DNA of 5,004 nt, taken from contig JASHSY010000153.1 of the NCBI GenBank assembly GCA_030040825.1, forward strand, positions 1 through 5,004, read 5' to 3'. This stretch comes from Xanthobacteraceae bacterium (GTDB lineage Bacteria > Pseudomonadota > Alphaproteobacteria > Rhizobiales > Xanthobacteraceae). The notes beneath the pieces are model-generated. The model was given only the letters and a program-made list of their open reading frames with translations. It was not told where the DNA came from and did not search any database. Positions 1 to 4,983 of this stretch are shown one piece after another (position 1 is the first letter of the stretch; each line of letters opens with the position of its first letter). A program made the position numbers and the translations under genes.

Positions 1-161
1 CCGCGTTTGCGCCGATGCGCCATCTCCTCGATGATTGGCGCGTGATCGGTACCGAAATTACAGAACAGATAGTCGATGCCGATTTCCTTGAGGCCTTCGA
101 GCAGAAAATAGGCGGTAGAAAAATCGCGGACGTTGGACTTTCCAGTAACCGACGTATCCAT
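1..161 (-). CDS. Thiamine-diphosphate-dependent enzyme, N-terminal fragment (acetolactate synthase-like)
   Basis: This is a partial gene reading leftward out of the window; only the first 53 codons are present. The start is ATG at 161-159, the first possible start after an in-frame TGA about 27 nt upstream; no clear Shine-Dalgarno precedes it. The peptide runs MDTSVTGKSNVRDF, then a helix (STAYFLLEGLKEIG) and strand-turn (IDYLFCNFGTDHAPIIEE). This is the opening of the pyrimidine-binding domain of the acetolactate synthase/pyruvate oxidase superfamily: a helix ending in 'LKEIGIDYLF', then a glycine turn that in classical members reads FGxPG and here reads FGTDH. The catalytic glutamate that activates the cofactor would lie beyond the window. 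The substrate cannot be told from this piece; decarboxylases, acetolactate synthases and sulfoacetaldehyde acetyltransferase-like enzymes share the fold. The gene is divergent from the exported protein at 370, with 208 bp between the starts. Confidence 0.75.
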   Translation of the reverse strand, partial: MDTSVTGKSNVRDFSTAYFLLEGLKEIGIDYLFCNFGTDHAPIIEEMAHRRKR

Positions 162-188
162 GATATAAACCGACCGTTTCCGGCATTT

Positions 189-219
189 TTGTCAGCCTGT
201 CAGGCGTTGCCACTATAAC
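189..219 (+). promoter_or_regulatory. Possible promoter for the gene at 370
   Basis: TTGTCA (189-194) and TATAAC (214-219) resemble -35 and -10 hexamers. The spacer is 19 bp, longer than optimal, so this is a weak call. Transcription from it would begin near 225-227, at the foot of the hairpin at 225-267, and give a leader of about 145 nt. TGTCAG occurs twice at 8-bp spacing (190-195 and 198-203), the second within the small palindrome GCCTG-T-CAGGC (195-205). These could be operator elements or chance. Confidence 0.3.
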
Positions 220-224
220 ATCGT

Positions 225-267
225 GGAACTTTGCAGGCGAAGCGGCGCGCCCTGCCGCAAAAGTTCC
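225..267. repeat. Imperfect inverted repeat (hairpin) in the divergent intergenic region
   Basis: GGAACTTT (225-232) is an exact reverse complement of AAAGTTCC (260-267). An inner stem GCAGG (233-237) pairs with CCTGC (251-255). A 4-nt bulge, CGCA (256-259), lies on the right side and a 13-nt GC-rich loop (238-250) closes it. That makes 13 paired bases. There is no following T-tract, and no gene end is near, so it is not an intrinsic terminator. It would lie at the very 5' end of a transcript made from the possible promoter at 189-219. Confidence 0.5.
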
Positions 268-369
268 GTTAGAAAAAAACGGCTCAAAGCGGGGATTAAA
301 TCGTCGGCTTTCGAACTCTCGCCACATTGGCGGAGGATGGTCGCCGCGGTACGGGGAAAGGACTTCAAC

Positions 370-804
370 ATGAAATGGCAGGCCCTCTTGGCCGGCGCGC
401 TGGCGTCGGCCCTCGCCGCAACTGTGGCGTTCGCAGACGTGCGCGTCACCAACGATCCAGGCGGCGAGATCAGCTCCTATGTGCAAAAGTTCCGCGAAAT
501 GCGTGCCGCCGGCGAGCGGCTTGTCATCGACGGACCTTGTCTGTCGGCCTGCACGTTATTCACCGCCTTCATCCCGCGCGACCATGTATGCGTGACGCGG
601 CGCGCCGTGCTCGGCTTTCACGCAGCTTCTTATTTCGACGACACCAGCCGCTCGCTGGTGCCGACGCGTGCCGGCACCCGGCTGGTGATGCGCCTCTATC
701 CGCCGCAAATCCGCGCCTGGATTGTGCGGCATGGCGGACTTAGGCCACAGATCATGACGATGCGCGGCAACGAACTCGCCTCGCTCTATAGTATCTGCCG
801 GTAA
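370..804 (+). CDS. Short exported protein with ClpP/crotonase-like core (COG3904-like)
   Basis: The product is 144 aa. I chose ATG 370 because GGGGAAAGGA (353-362) lies 7 nt upstream and a clean signal peptide follows: MKW, a hydrophobic stretch to about residue 19, and a likely cleavage AFA|D at 22/23. An upstream GTG at 223 would add 49 unremarkable residues. The mature part reads like the heart of ClpP: NDPGG at 28-32 (oxyanion-hole glycines in ClpP), an amphipathic helix, GPCLSACT at 55-62 with Ser59 at the nucleophile position, and LGFH at 81-84 with His84 at the histidine position. The PGG-to-Ser and Ser-to-His spacings (27 and 25) match those of E. coli ClpP as I recall it. I cannot point to a convincing third catalytic residue. 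Four cysteines (57, 61, 74, 143) could form periplasmic disulfides. It resembles the predicted periplasmic family COG3904. Function is unknown; a hydrolase and a non-catalytic relative are both possible. Confidence 0.8.
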   Translation: MKWQALLAGALASALAATVAFADVRVTNDPGGEISSYVQKFREMRAAGERLVIDGPCLSACTLFTAFIPRDHVCVTRRAVLGFHAASYFDDTSRSLVPTRAGTRLVMRLYPPQIRAWIVRHGGLRPQIMTMRGNELASLYSICR

Positions 805-825
805 GCGGTATCTGCCGCTAAGCGG
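792..825. repeat. 17-bp tandem duplication spanning a stop codon
   Basis: TATCTGCCGGTAAGCGG (792-808) is followed immediately by TATCTGCCGCTAAGCGG (809-825), identical at 16 of 17 positions. The first copy carries the last codons and the TAA stop (802-804) of the exported-protein gene; the second copy lies downstream. Copy 2 also contains the perfect mini-hairpin CCGC-TAA-GCGG (815-825), and copy 1 the imperfect version with CCGG. No T-tract follows, so termination is not implied. Confidence 0.9.
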
Positions 826-876
826 ACGTTAAACCGCGCCGGTTGTCGGCTGCCGCATTCCAGCCTATTTACGGCC

Positions 877-881
877 GGAGG
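877..881 (+). promoter_or_regulatory. Shine-Dalgarno sequence deciding the start at 888
   Basis: A perfect GGAGG lies 6 nt before ATG 888. It supports that start over the upstream in-frame start at 843, which has no such site. Confidence 0.8.
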
Positions 882-887
882 CAACCG

Positions 888-1049
888 ATGCGCGGGACTG
901 TCGCACCACCCTTATTGTCGCGGCCGCTCTTCGCAGCCGGAGCGGCGGCTATATTGGCGCTTGCCGGCACATTGTGGCTGTGGGCCCATTTTGGCACGGC
1001 AGTATTCTTCGAAACCATTCGCGCCGGCTTCGTTGCGTGCTTCGGCTGA
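888..1049 (+). CDS. Small single-pass membrane protein upstream of SCO
   Basis: The product is 53 aa, with the start fixed by GGAGG at 877-881. It has a short basic/proline N-terminus (MRGTVAPPLLSRP), one hydrophobic segment at about residues 14-35 (rich in Ala/Leu and ending in WLWAHFG), and a C-terminal tail GTAVFFETIRAGFVACFG. The arginine-containing N-terminus suggests it stays in the cytoplasm with the tail outside or at the membrane surface. The tail, with its AVFFETIRAGF pattern, resembles short hypothetical proteins I recall near SCO or cytochrome genes in rhizobia; that is memory, not a search. Its stop codon lies 12 nt before the SCO start, so the two are probably co-transcribed and translationally linked. 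A role in oxidase assembly is inferred from that position only. Confidence 0.7.
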   Translation: MRGTVAPPLLSRPLFAAGAAAILALAGTLWLWAHFGTAVFFETIRAGFVACFG

Positions 1050-1050
1050 C

Positions 1051-1057
1051 GGAGGAG
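1051..1057 (+). promoter_or_regulatory. Shine-Dalgarno sequence for the TTG start of SCO
   Basis: GGAGGAG begins two nucleotides after the TGA (1047-1049) of the preceding small gene and lies 4 nt before TTG 1062. It favours TTG 1062 over the in-frame GTG at 1068. The close packing lets ribosomes finishing the small gene restart on SCO. Confidence 0.75.
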
Positions 1058-1061
1058 TGTC

Positions 1062-1667
1062 TTGAACGTGCGACTACCGGCTTCCCGCGTACTGCCGCTC
1101 GTCGGCGCATTCCTCCTTGGCCTGGTGCTGGTCTTTGCCGTGGTCGTGCATTTCGCCGGACGTTCGGCTTCTCCGATCGGCCCGGCAGTCGCCTCCGTCG
1201 GCGGGCCATTTCAGCTCGAAGACCAGAACGGCAAGCCGTTCACCGATCGCGACATGAAAGGCCGGCCGTATTTGGTATTTTTCGGCTACACCCACTGTCC
1301 CGACATTTGTCCGACGACCTTGTTCGAGCTTTCCGAAGTGATCAAGAAGCTCGGCCCGGATGCCGACCGGGCCGGCGCGGTTTTCATCACCGTTGATCCG
1401 GAGCGCGATACGCCTGCGGTGATGAAGGACTATTTGTCGAATTTCGACCCGCACTTGCGCGGGCTTACTGGCGACCCCGCTGCCGTCAACGCAGCGCTCA
1501 AGGCTTATCGGGTCTACGCCAAGAAAGTTCCGTTGAAGGACGGCGACTACACCATGGACCACACCGCCATCGTCTATCTGATGGACAAGAACGGCCGCTT
1601 CGTCGCACCGTTCAATCTCAAACAGACGCCGCAAGCCGCCGCCGATCAGCTGCGACGCTATCTATAA
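1062..1667 (+). CDS. SCO1/SenC family copper chaperone
   Basis: The product is 201 aa, usual for bacterial SCO proteins, and starts at TTG 1062. Residues 10-31 form a membrane anchor, leaving a thioredoxin-fold domain in the periplasm. The diagnostic features are all present: GGPFQLEDQNGKPFTD at 47-62, YLVFFGYTHCPDICPTTL at 70-87 with the copper-binding CxxxC (Cys79, Cys83), TVDPERDTP at 110-118, and MDHTA at 165-169 with the third copper ligand His167. Proteins of this family deliver copper to the CuA centre of cytochrome c oxidase and/or reduce its cysteines; some bacterial members act in thiol redox or oxidative-stress defence. No oxidase or other copper gene is in this window, so the partner oxidase is elsewhere. 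It is the second gene of a likely two-gene operon and converges on the binding-protein gene, with 18 bp between the stops. Confidence 0.95.
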   Translation: MNVRLPASRVLPLVGAFLLGLVLVFAVVVHFAGRSASPIGPAVASVGGPFQLEDQNGKPFTDRDMKGRPYLVFFGYTHCPDICPTTLFELSEVIKKLGPDADRAGAVFITVDPERDTPAVMKDYLSNFDPHLRGLTGDPAAVNAALKAYRVYAKKVPLKDGDYTMDHTAIVYLMDKNGRFVAPFNLKQTPQAAADQLRRYL

Positions 1668-1685
1668 GCCGCCGCGTAGTTGCGG

Positions 1686-2570
1686 TCAGTCGGCGATCCT
1701 TCCGAGAGCAAAGACCGCCTGCAGGAGAACGCCGGGGTTGGCGCCGAAGAACCAGCGCTCGAAGACTTCCTTCATCCGGCCACTGCGGAAAATCTGGGCG
1801 AGACCGGTATTCACCGCCAGTCGAAATGCCCAATCGCCGCGCGGCAACACAATCGCCGTCTGTTCGATCGACAGATCGTCCGGCAGCATGACCAAATCTT
1901 CCGGATGCTTGATTTTGGCGCCGGCCAGCAAGAGTTTGTCGCTGGCGAAACCGTCGGCCTTGCCGCTTTCGAGCGCCTCCACCGCTTCGTCGCGATCCTT
2001 AACTGTGACCAGCGTGATGTTGAGGTTGAACGTGCGCATCAGATTGGTGACGGCGCGTTCGTTGCTCGTGCCGCCGACCACCGCGAGCTTCTTGCCGGCC
2101 AAGTCAGCGAAGCTATGGACGTTCGATTGTCGCGTCACCAGGACGCCGGTCGATTCGACAAATACCAGAATGGAAAAATCGACCTCGCGCATGCGGCCGA
2201 GCGTGACGGTCGAGGAGCCGCATTCCATGTCGGCCTTGTTGCCGGCAACGGCGGAAAACCGGGTCTCGACGGTCACCGGCACCCATTCGATTTTGAGGTC
2301 CGGGATGTGGTATTGCTGCGCAATCGAAGCGGTGACTTGCTTGCACAGATCGATCGTATAGCCGAGCGGTTCTTTGGCATCGTTGACGAAAGCAAACGGC
2401 CGGTCGTCGGCGCGGTAGGCAATGCGCACGACCTTCGTGGCGACAATGGATTTCAATCGGCTGTCAGCGGGCGGCGGCGTTTGCGCCGACACCGCCGTCA
2501 CCGAACCGATCAAGGCATAGCCCAAGGCCGCCGCGCGCAATGCCGTTACCAACCCGCTACTGACCGACAT
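1686..2570 (-). CDS. Periplasmic amino-acid ABC transporter binding protein (glutamate/aspartate GltI type)
   Basis: The product is 294 aa from ATG 2570-2568. That start gives a standard signal peptide (hydrophobic core, cleavage near VSA|Q at about 29/30). A TTG at 2618 would add 16 residues but has no Shine-Dalgarno. It belongs to the family-3 solute-binding proteins: VRIAYRADDRPFAFV near 49-62, the family signature GYTIDLCKQV (70-79), ETRF with Arg104 at the position that holds the ligand carboxylate, ADMECGSSTVTLGRMREVDFS (113-133; compare E. coli GltI DFECGSTT), VGGTSNERAV (165-174), and LESGKADGFASDKLLLAG (200-217). The closest pattern is the glutamate/aspartate branch, though the ligand is inferred. 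Its start overlaps the end of the glycosyltransferase gene by 14 nt, implying translational coupling. No permease or ATPase gene is adjacent, so it is an orphan binding protein in this window. Confidence 0.92.
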   Translation of the reverse strand: MSVSSGLVTALRAAALGYALIGSVTAVSAQTPPPADSRLKSIVATKVVRIAYRADDRPFAFVNDAKEPLGYTIDLCKQVTASIAQQYHIPDLKIEWVPVTVETRFSAVAGNKADMECGSSTVTLGRMREVDFSILVFVESTGVLVTRQSNVHSFADLAGKKLAVVGGTSNERAVTNLMRTFNLNITLVTVKDRDEAVEALESGKADGFASDKLLLAGAKIKHPEDLVMLPDDLSIEQTAIVLPRGDWAFRLAVNTGLAQIFRSGRMKEVFERWFFGANPGVLLQAVFALGRIAD

Positions 2571-4617
2571 GACCCCCACCCCGCTGATTGCCGCCAAGCG
2601 GCAAGGATTTAGTTTCAAATTTTGATTTTATGCGGTGTCGCGCGGGGGGAAAAGCTGGCGGGCGCGACCTTTCTCGGCTGATCGCCGCCCGCCGCGAACT
2701 GCGCGCCAGTCCGTGCTCGGTCTTTTCCCAGCGCTGCGGAGCATAAAGAAGCTGCACCAGCGCCCGCCAGGCGGCGAGCGACAACAGAAACCAATACACC
2801 GGCGTCAGAACCAAGATCCAGGCGTGGCGGACAAGGTGGTTGCGCCGCATCAAACCGATCAGGTCGAGCGCGACGGTAGACGCATACCCGGCGAGCAACG
2901 TGGCGCCGAATACCGGCGCGGCATGCATCGAACCAATCGCCTGCAGCGGCGGCGCTGCCAGCAGCGAATAGGCCAGACCCGCCATGAACAGCGGGTGGAT
3001 GAGCGCAGCGACCACGTTGCAGGCCAACAGCAGTTGAAACGCTACCGCACCGGCAGGACGAAGGTCGCGGAGGAGCCGCCAGGGCTTGCGCATATGCACA
3101 AGCCACGTTTGCATCCATCCCTTGTACCATCGGGTGCGTTGCCGCAGCCATGGACCGAACTGTGCGGGCGCTTCCTCATAAGTTGCGGATGAAAGGACCG
3201 ACGAGCGATAGCCGAGCCGATGCAGGCGGATACCAACATCGGCATCCTCGGTAACATTGTAGGGGTCCCAACCACCGATCTGGCGCAGCACAGCGGTGCG
3301 GAAATGATTGGAGGAGCCGCCGAGCGGCAGCGGCAGATGCAACGCGGCAAGCCCCGGAAGGAAGGCATCGAACTGGCCGGCATACGCCGCGGTGAACATG
3401 CGCGCGAGGCAGGAGTCGGTGGTGTTGTCGATGGTGAGCGCTGCCTGCACGCAGGCGAGTCGCCGGTCGGCCGCGGCGAACACATCGAAAGCGCGCCGGA
3501 GCTGATCGGGCTCCGGCACATCTTCGGCGTCGTAGATGACGGTGAACGATCCACGGGCGAGAGGAAGCGCAACATTGAGTGCCTTCGGTTTGGTGCGGGG
3601 CCCGATCGGTGGCGCGGTAATGACCTCGAACGGCGGTCCCAGCTGTAATCTTGCCACCGCTTCTCTGGTCGCGTGGTCGTCCGCTTCCAGCACGAGTTTT
3701 ACGTCGAGTTTCTCGCGCGGGTAATCGAGCGCCAGGATGGCGGCGACCAGGCCGTCGACAACATTCGCTTCCCGATAAAGCGCGCAGATGATGGTGTAGA
3801 TCGGCAATTCGTTATCGCCGCGGCGCAACCGACGGCGGGGCGGCGGACTCGCAAATGCCACGCAAAGAAGCCGCAACGCGGCTGCCGAGAGAAACACCGC
3901 ACACAATAAAGCGCCGATCGCTTCCAGCGGAGCGTCCGGAAGATCGGCGACGAACATCACCGCGAACAGCGTCACCAAGAAAGCGATGATGCGCGCCAAG
4001 CGATGCGGGCGCGGCGCATTGGAGAAAAGCGGCCGGGATTGCCGCAGCCCGTAAGCCGCCTGTTTTCCCAGCGCACGCTGACCGTGGCGGGTGACGAACC
4101 GCAACAGACAGGCCGACGACGTAAGCCGAATGGATTGTACCGCCTCGGGCCGGGATCGCCGAATGGCGGCAAGCCGGCGCGCCGCCAGACAACGGGGCGC
4201 AATCACGTAGACCGTTCTGCTTCCCTCGCGCACCGGGAGCAATCCGGTATTGGCGGCCTGGATAAGTTGATCGTCGTCGAGCGGGCAATCGGCCCGCGCT
4301 AGGCGATCAAGCGGGTCGTAGGGCGCGCCAAGCGACGCGGCGAGCGCGGTGACGTAAGCTTCTTCGGTGATGGCGTCGGCGTAAATCAGGACCTGGTCGG
4401 CGCCAAGCCCAATGGCGCGGGCGCGCCCTTCAGCGGCGGCGATGACATGCCGGGGGAGCAGCGTGCGGACGCAATCAAGTTCCGGAAAGGCGTTCGCCTG
4501 CGCCGATGGCAGCGAACGACCATCGCCTCCGGGTGCTAACCCCCCGGCCGGACCACGAACCTCCACGCGCGTCCGCGAACGGCGGACGGCCGCACCCCGA
4601 ACAGCCCCAGACGCCAC
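2557..4617 (-). CDS. Membrane glycosyltransferase, family 2, with N-terminal MshEN-like domain (NfrB-like)
   Basis: The product is 686 aa. The GTG start (4617-4615) has AGGGG 6 nt upstream and an in-frame TAG just before it; no better start follows, although residues 1-45 are low-complexity Arg/Gly/Ala. Residues about 50-190 resemble the type II secretion ATPase N-terminal (MshEN) domain, with core VLIYADAITEEAYVTALAAS (76-95) and LGAPY (96-100). Two membrane helices follow (about 207-224 and 231-255). The GT-A domain carries EADDH (311-315), DAED (363-366), TEDAD (456-460) and QRTRW (493-497), that is the D, DxD-like, TED and QxxRW motifs of processive beta-glycosyltransferases such as cellulose synthase and NfrB. 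Three or more helices follow (about 524-553, 567-590, 599-625), then a basic tail. It probably polymerises and exports a surface polysaccharide; the sugar is unknown. In E. coli NfrB the MshEN domain, at the other end of the protein, binds c-di-GMP. Confidence 0.9.
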   Translation of the reverse strand: MASGAVRGAAVRRSRTRVEVRGPAGGLAPGGDGRSLPSAQANAFPELDCVRTLLPRHVIAAAEGRARAIGLGADQVLIYADAITEEAYVTALAASLGAPYDPLDRLARADCPLDDDQLIQAANTGLLPVREGSRTVYVIAPRCLAARRLAAIRRSRPEAVQSIRLTSSACLLRFVTRHGQRALGKQAAYGLRQSRPLFSNAPRPHRLARIIAFLVTLFAVMFVADLPDAPLEAIGALLCAVFLSAAALRLLCVAFASPPPRRRLRRGDNELPIYTIICALYREANVVDGLVAAILALDYPREKLDVKLVLEADDHATREAVARLQLGPPFEVITAPPIGPRTKPKALNVALPLARGSFTVIYDAEDVPEPDQLRRAFDVFAAADRRLACVQAALTIDNTTDSCLARMFTAAYAGQFDAFLPGLAALHLPLPLGGSSNHFRTAVLRQIGGWDPYNVTEDADVGIRLHRLGYRSSVLSSATYEEAPAQFGPWLRQRTRWYKGWMQTWLVHMRKPWRLLRDLRPAGAVAFQLLLACNVVAALIHPLFMAGLAYSLLAAPPLQAIGSMHAAPVFGATLLAGYASTVALDLIGLMRRNHLVRHAWILVLTPVYWFLLSLAAWRALVQLLYAPQRWEKTEHGLARSSRRAAISRERSRPPAFPPARHRIKSKFETKSLPLGGNQRGGGHVGQ
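2625..2653 (-). promoter_or_regulatory. Possible internal promoter for the binding-protein gene
   Basis: Reading leftward, TTTTCC (2653-2648), a 17-bp spacer and TAAAAT (2630-2625) form a weak -35 and a good -10, in an AT-rich patch (about 2606-2632) that stands out from the GC-rich surroundings. Initiation would fall near 2618 and give a leader of about 48 nt to ATG 2570. It lies inside the last codons of the glycosyltransferase gene. It could let the binding protein be made independently, but the -35 match is poor. Confidence 0.3.
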
Positions 4618-4954
4618 ACTACGCCCCTAACGCACATCTGCGCCGCATGCCCAGGCTTTTCTGTACAACGATTGTGCACGGGACCGCAGACGCACCACGA
4701 AAGTGATGCATGGGCGCCGGAATGGCAATATGCGCTCCCGTAAGCCAGATAATTTCCTCGATGCGCCGCCCAGGGTAGCCGGGTGTGAAAGCTTTCCCCG
4801 CCCACATCCATGACGACGGCCGCTAGGGCCGCTTAGACCGCCGCTCACCGCTTTTCCGGCGTCCGATCGCGATACCGTCACCGCCGGCTACGAAGCGATC
4901 AGCGCCAAGCTAATCGGCTGAACGTCGCTGCGACATGACGCGGCCGCGATGACG
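4618..4954. other. Gene-poor stretch upstream of the glycosyltransferase
   Basis: No convincing gene lies in these 337 bases. Open frames here are short, lack ribosome binding sites and have mixed third-position composition. A 62-codon leftward frame (ATG 4807 to TAG 4619) ends 1 nt before the glycosyltransferase GTG; I rate it unlikely. On the + strand, 4862-4921 reads SDRDTVTAGYEAISAKLIG-stop with strongly GC-biased third positions but no start codon after the in-frame TGA at 4811-4813. GGCCGCTAG (4818-4826) and GGCCGCTTAG (4827-4836) are a near-tandem repeat, and CGCGGCCGCG (4939-4948) is a 10-bp palindrome. The leader and promoter of the glycosyltransferase operon must lie here, but I could not identify a good promoter. 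Confidence 0.6.
4662..4678. promoter_or_regulatory. Near-palindrome, possible operator for the glycosyltransferase operon
   Basis: TGTACAA (4662-4668), CGA, TTGTGCA (4672-4678): two 7-bp arms matching at 6 of 7 positions around a 3-bp centre, about 45 bp upstream of the GTG start. The size and symmetry suit a dimeric regulator. No regulator family is recognised and there is no second copy in the window. Confidence 0.3.
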
Positions 4955-4983
4955 TTGACGGGGTGCTTCGACACCCCTATAAG
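4955..4983 (+). promoter_or_regulatory. Strong sigma70-type promoter reading out of the window, probably stable RNA
   Basis: TTGACG (4955-4960), an exact 17-bp spacer (4961-4977) and TATAAG (4978-4983) make the best promoter in the window (5/6 and 5/6 to consensus). The discriminator just after the -10 is GC-rich (CCCCGC, 4984-4989), the feature that makes rRNA and tRNA promoters sensitive to ppGpp. The start site would fall at about 4990-4993. The spacer holds an inverted repeat, GGGGTG (4960-4965) and CACCCC (4972-4977), with loop CTTCGA. No RNA gene is visible in the remaining 15 bases; the assignment to rRNA or tRNA is inferred from promoter architecture. Confidence 0.65.

Noticed and set aside
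223..369. 49-residue upstream extension of the exported protein from GTG 223
   Set aside because: It has no ribosome binding site, would bury the signal peptide, and runs through the hairpin; ATG 370 has a good Shine-Dalgarno at the right distance.
58..486. 142-codon leftward frame across the divergent intergenic region
   Set aside because: It overlaps the true ThDP-enzyme frame and the exported-protein gene, and its translation shows no domain-like pattern.
843..871. TTGTCG-17-TATTTA as promoter of the small membrane protein
   Set aside because: Matches are weak and transcription would start at about 877-880, inside the Shine-Dalgarno, removing the ribosome site.
1668..1685. Bidirectional terminator between the converging SCO and binding-protein genes
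   Set aside because: Only a 4-bp stem (CCGC/GCGG, 1672-1685) is visible and no T-tract follows on either strand.
1680..2612. 310-codon open frame on the + strand opposite the binding-protein gene
   Set aside because: It mirrors the binding-protein gene almost exactly, is rich in Arg/His/Gln/Asp without domain pattern, and has no Shine-Dalgarno. Antisense open frames are expected in GC-rich genes.
2571..2618. TTG 2618 as start of the binding protein
   Set aside because: No Shine-Dalgarno precedes it and it gives an unusually long signal region; ATG 2570 gives a normal one.
3220..3648. 142-codon + strand frame inside the glycosyltransferase gene
   Set aside because: It is antisense to the well-supported catalytic domain (DAED, TEDAD, QRTRW) and has no independent evidence.
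4619..4807. 62-codon leftward frame ending 1 nt before the glycosyltransferase start
   Set aside because: It has no Shine-Dalgarno, mixed third-position bases and no recognisable domain. The adjacency to GTG 4617 is suggestive but could be chance.
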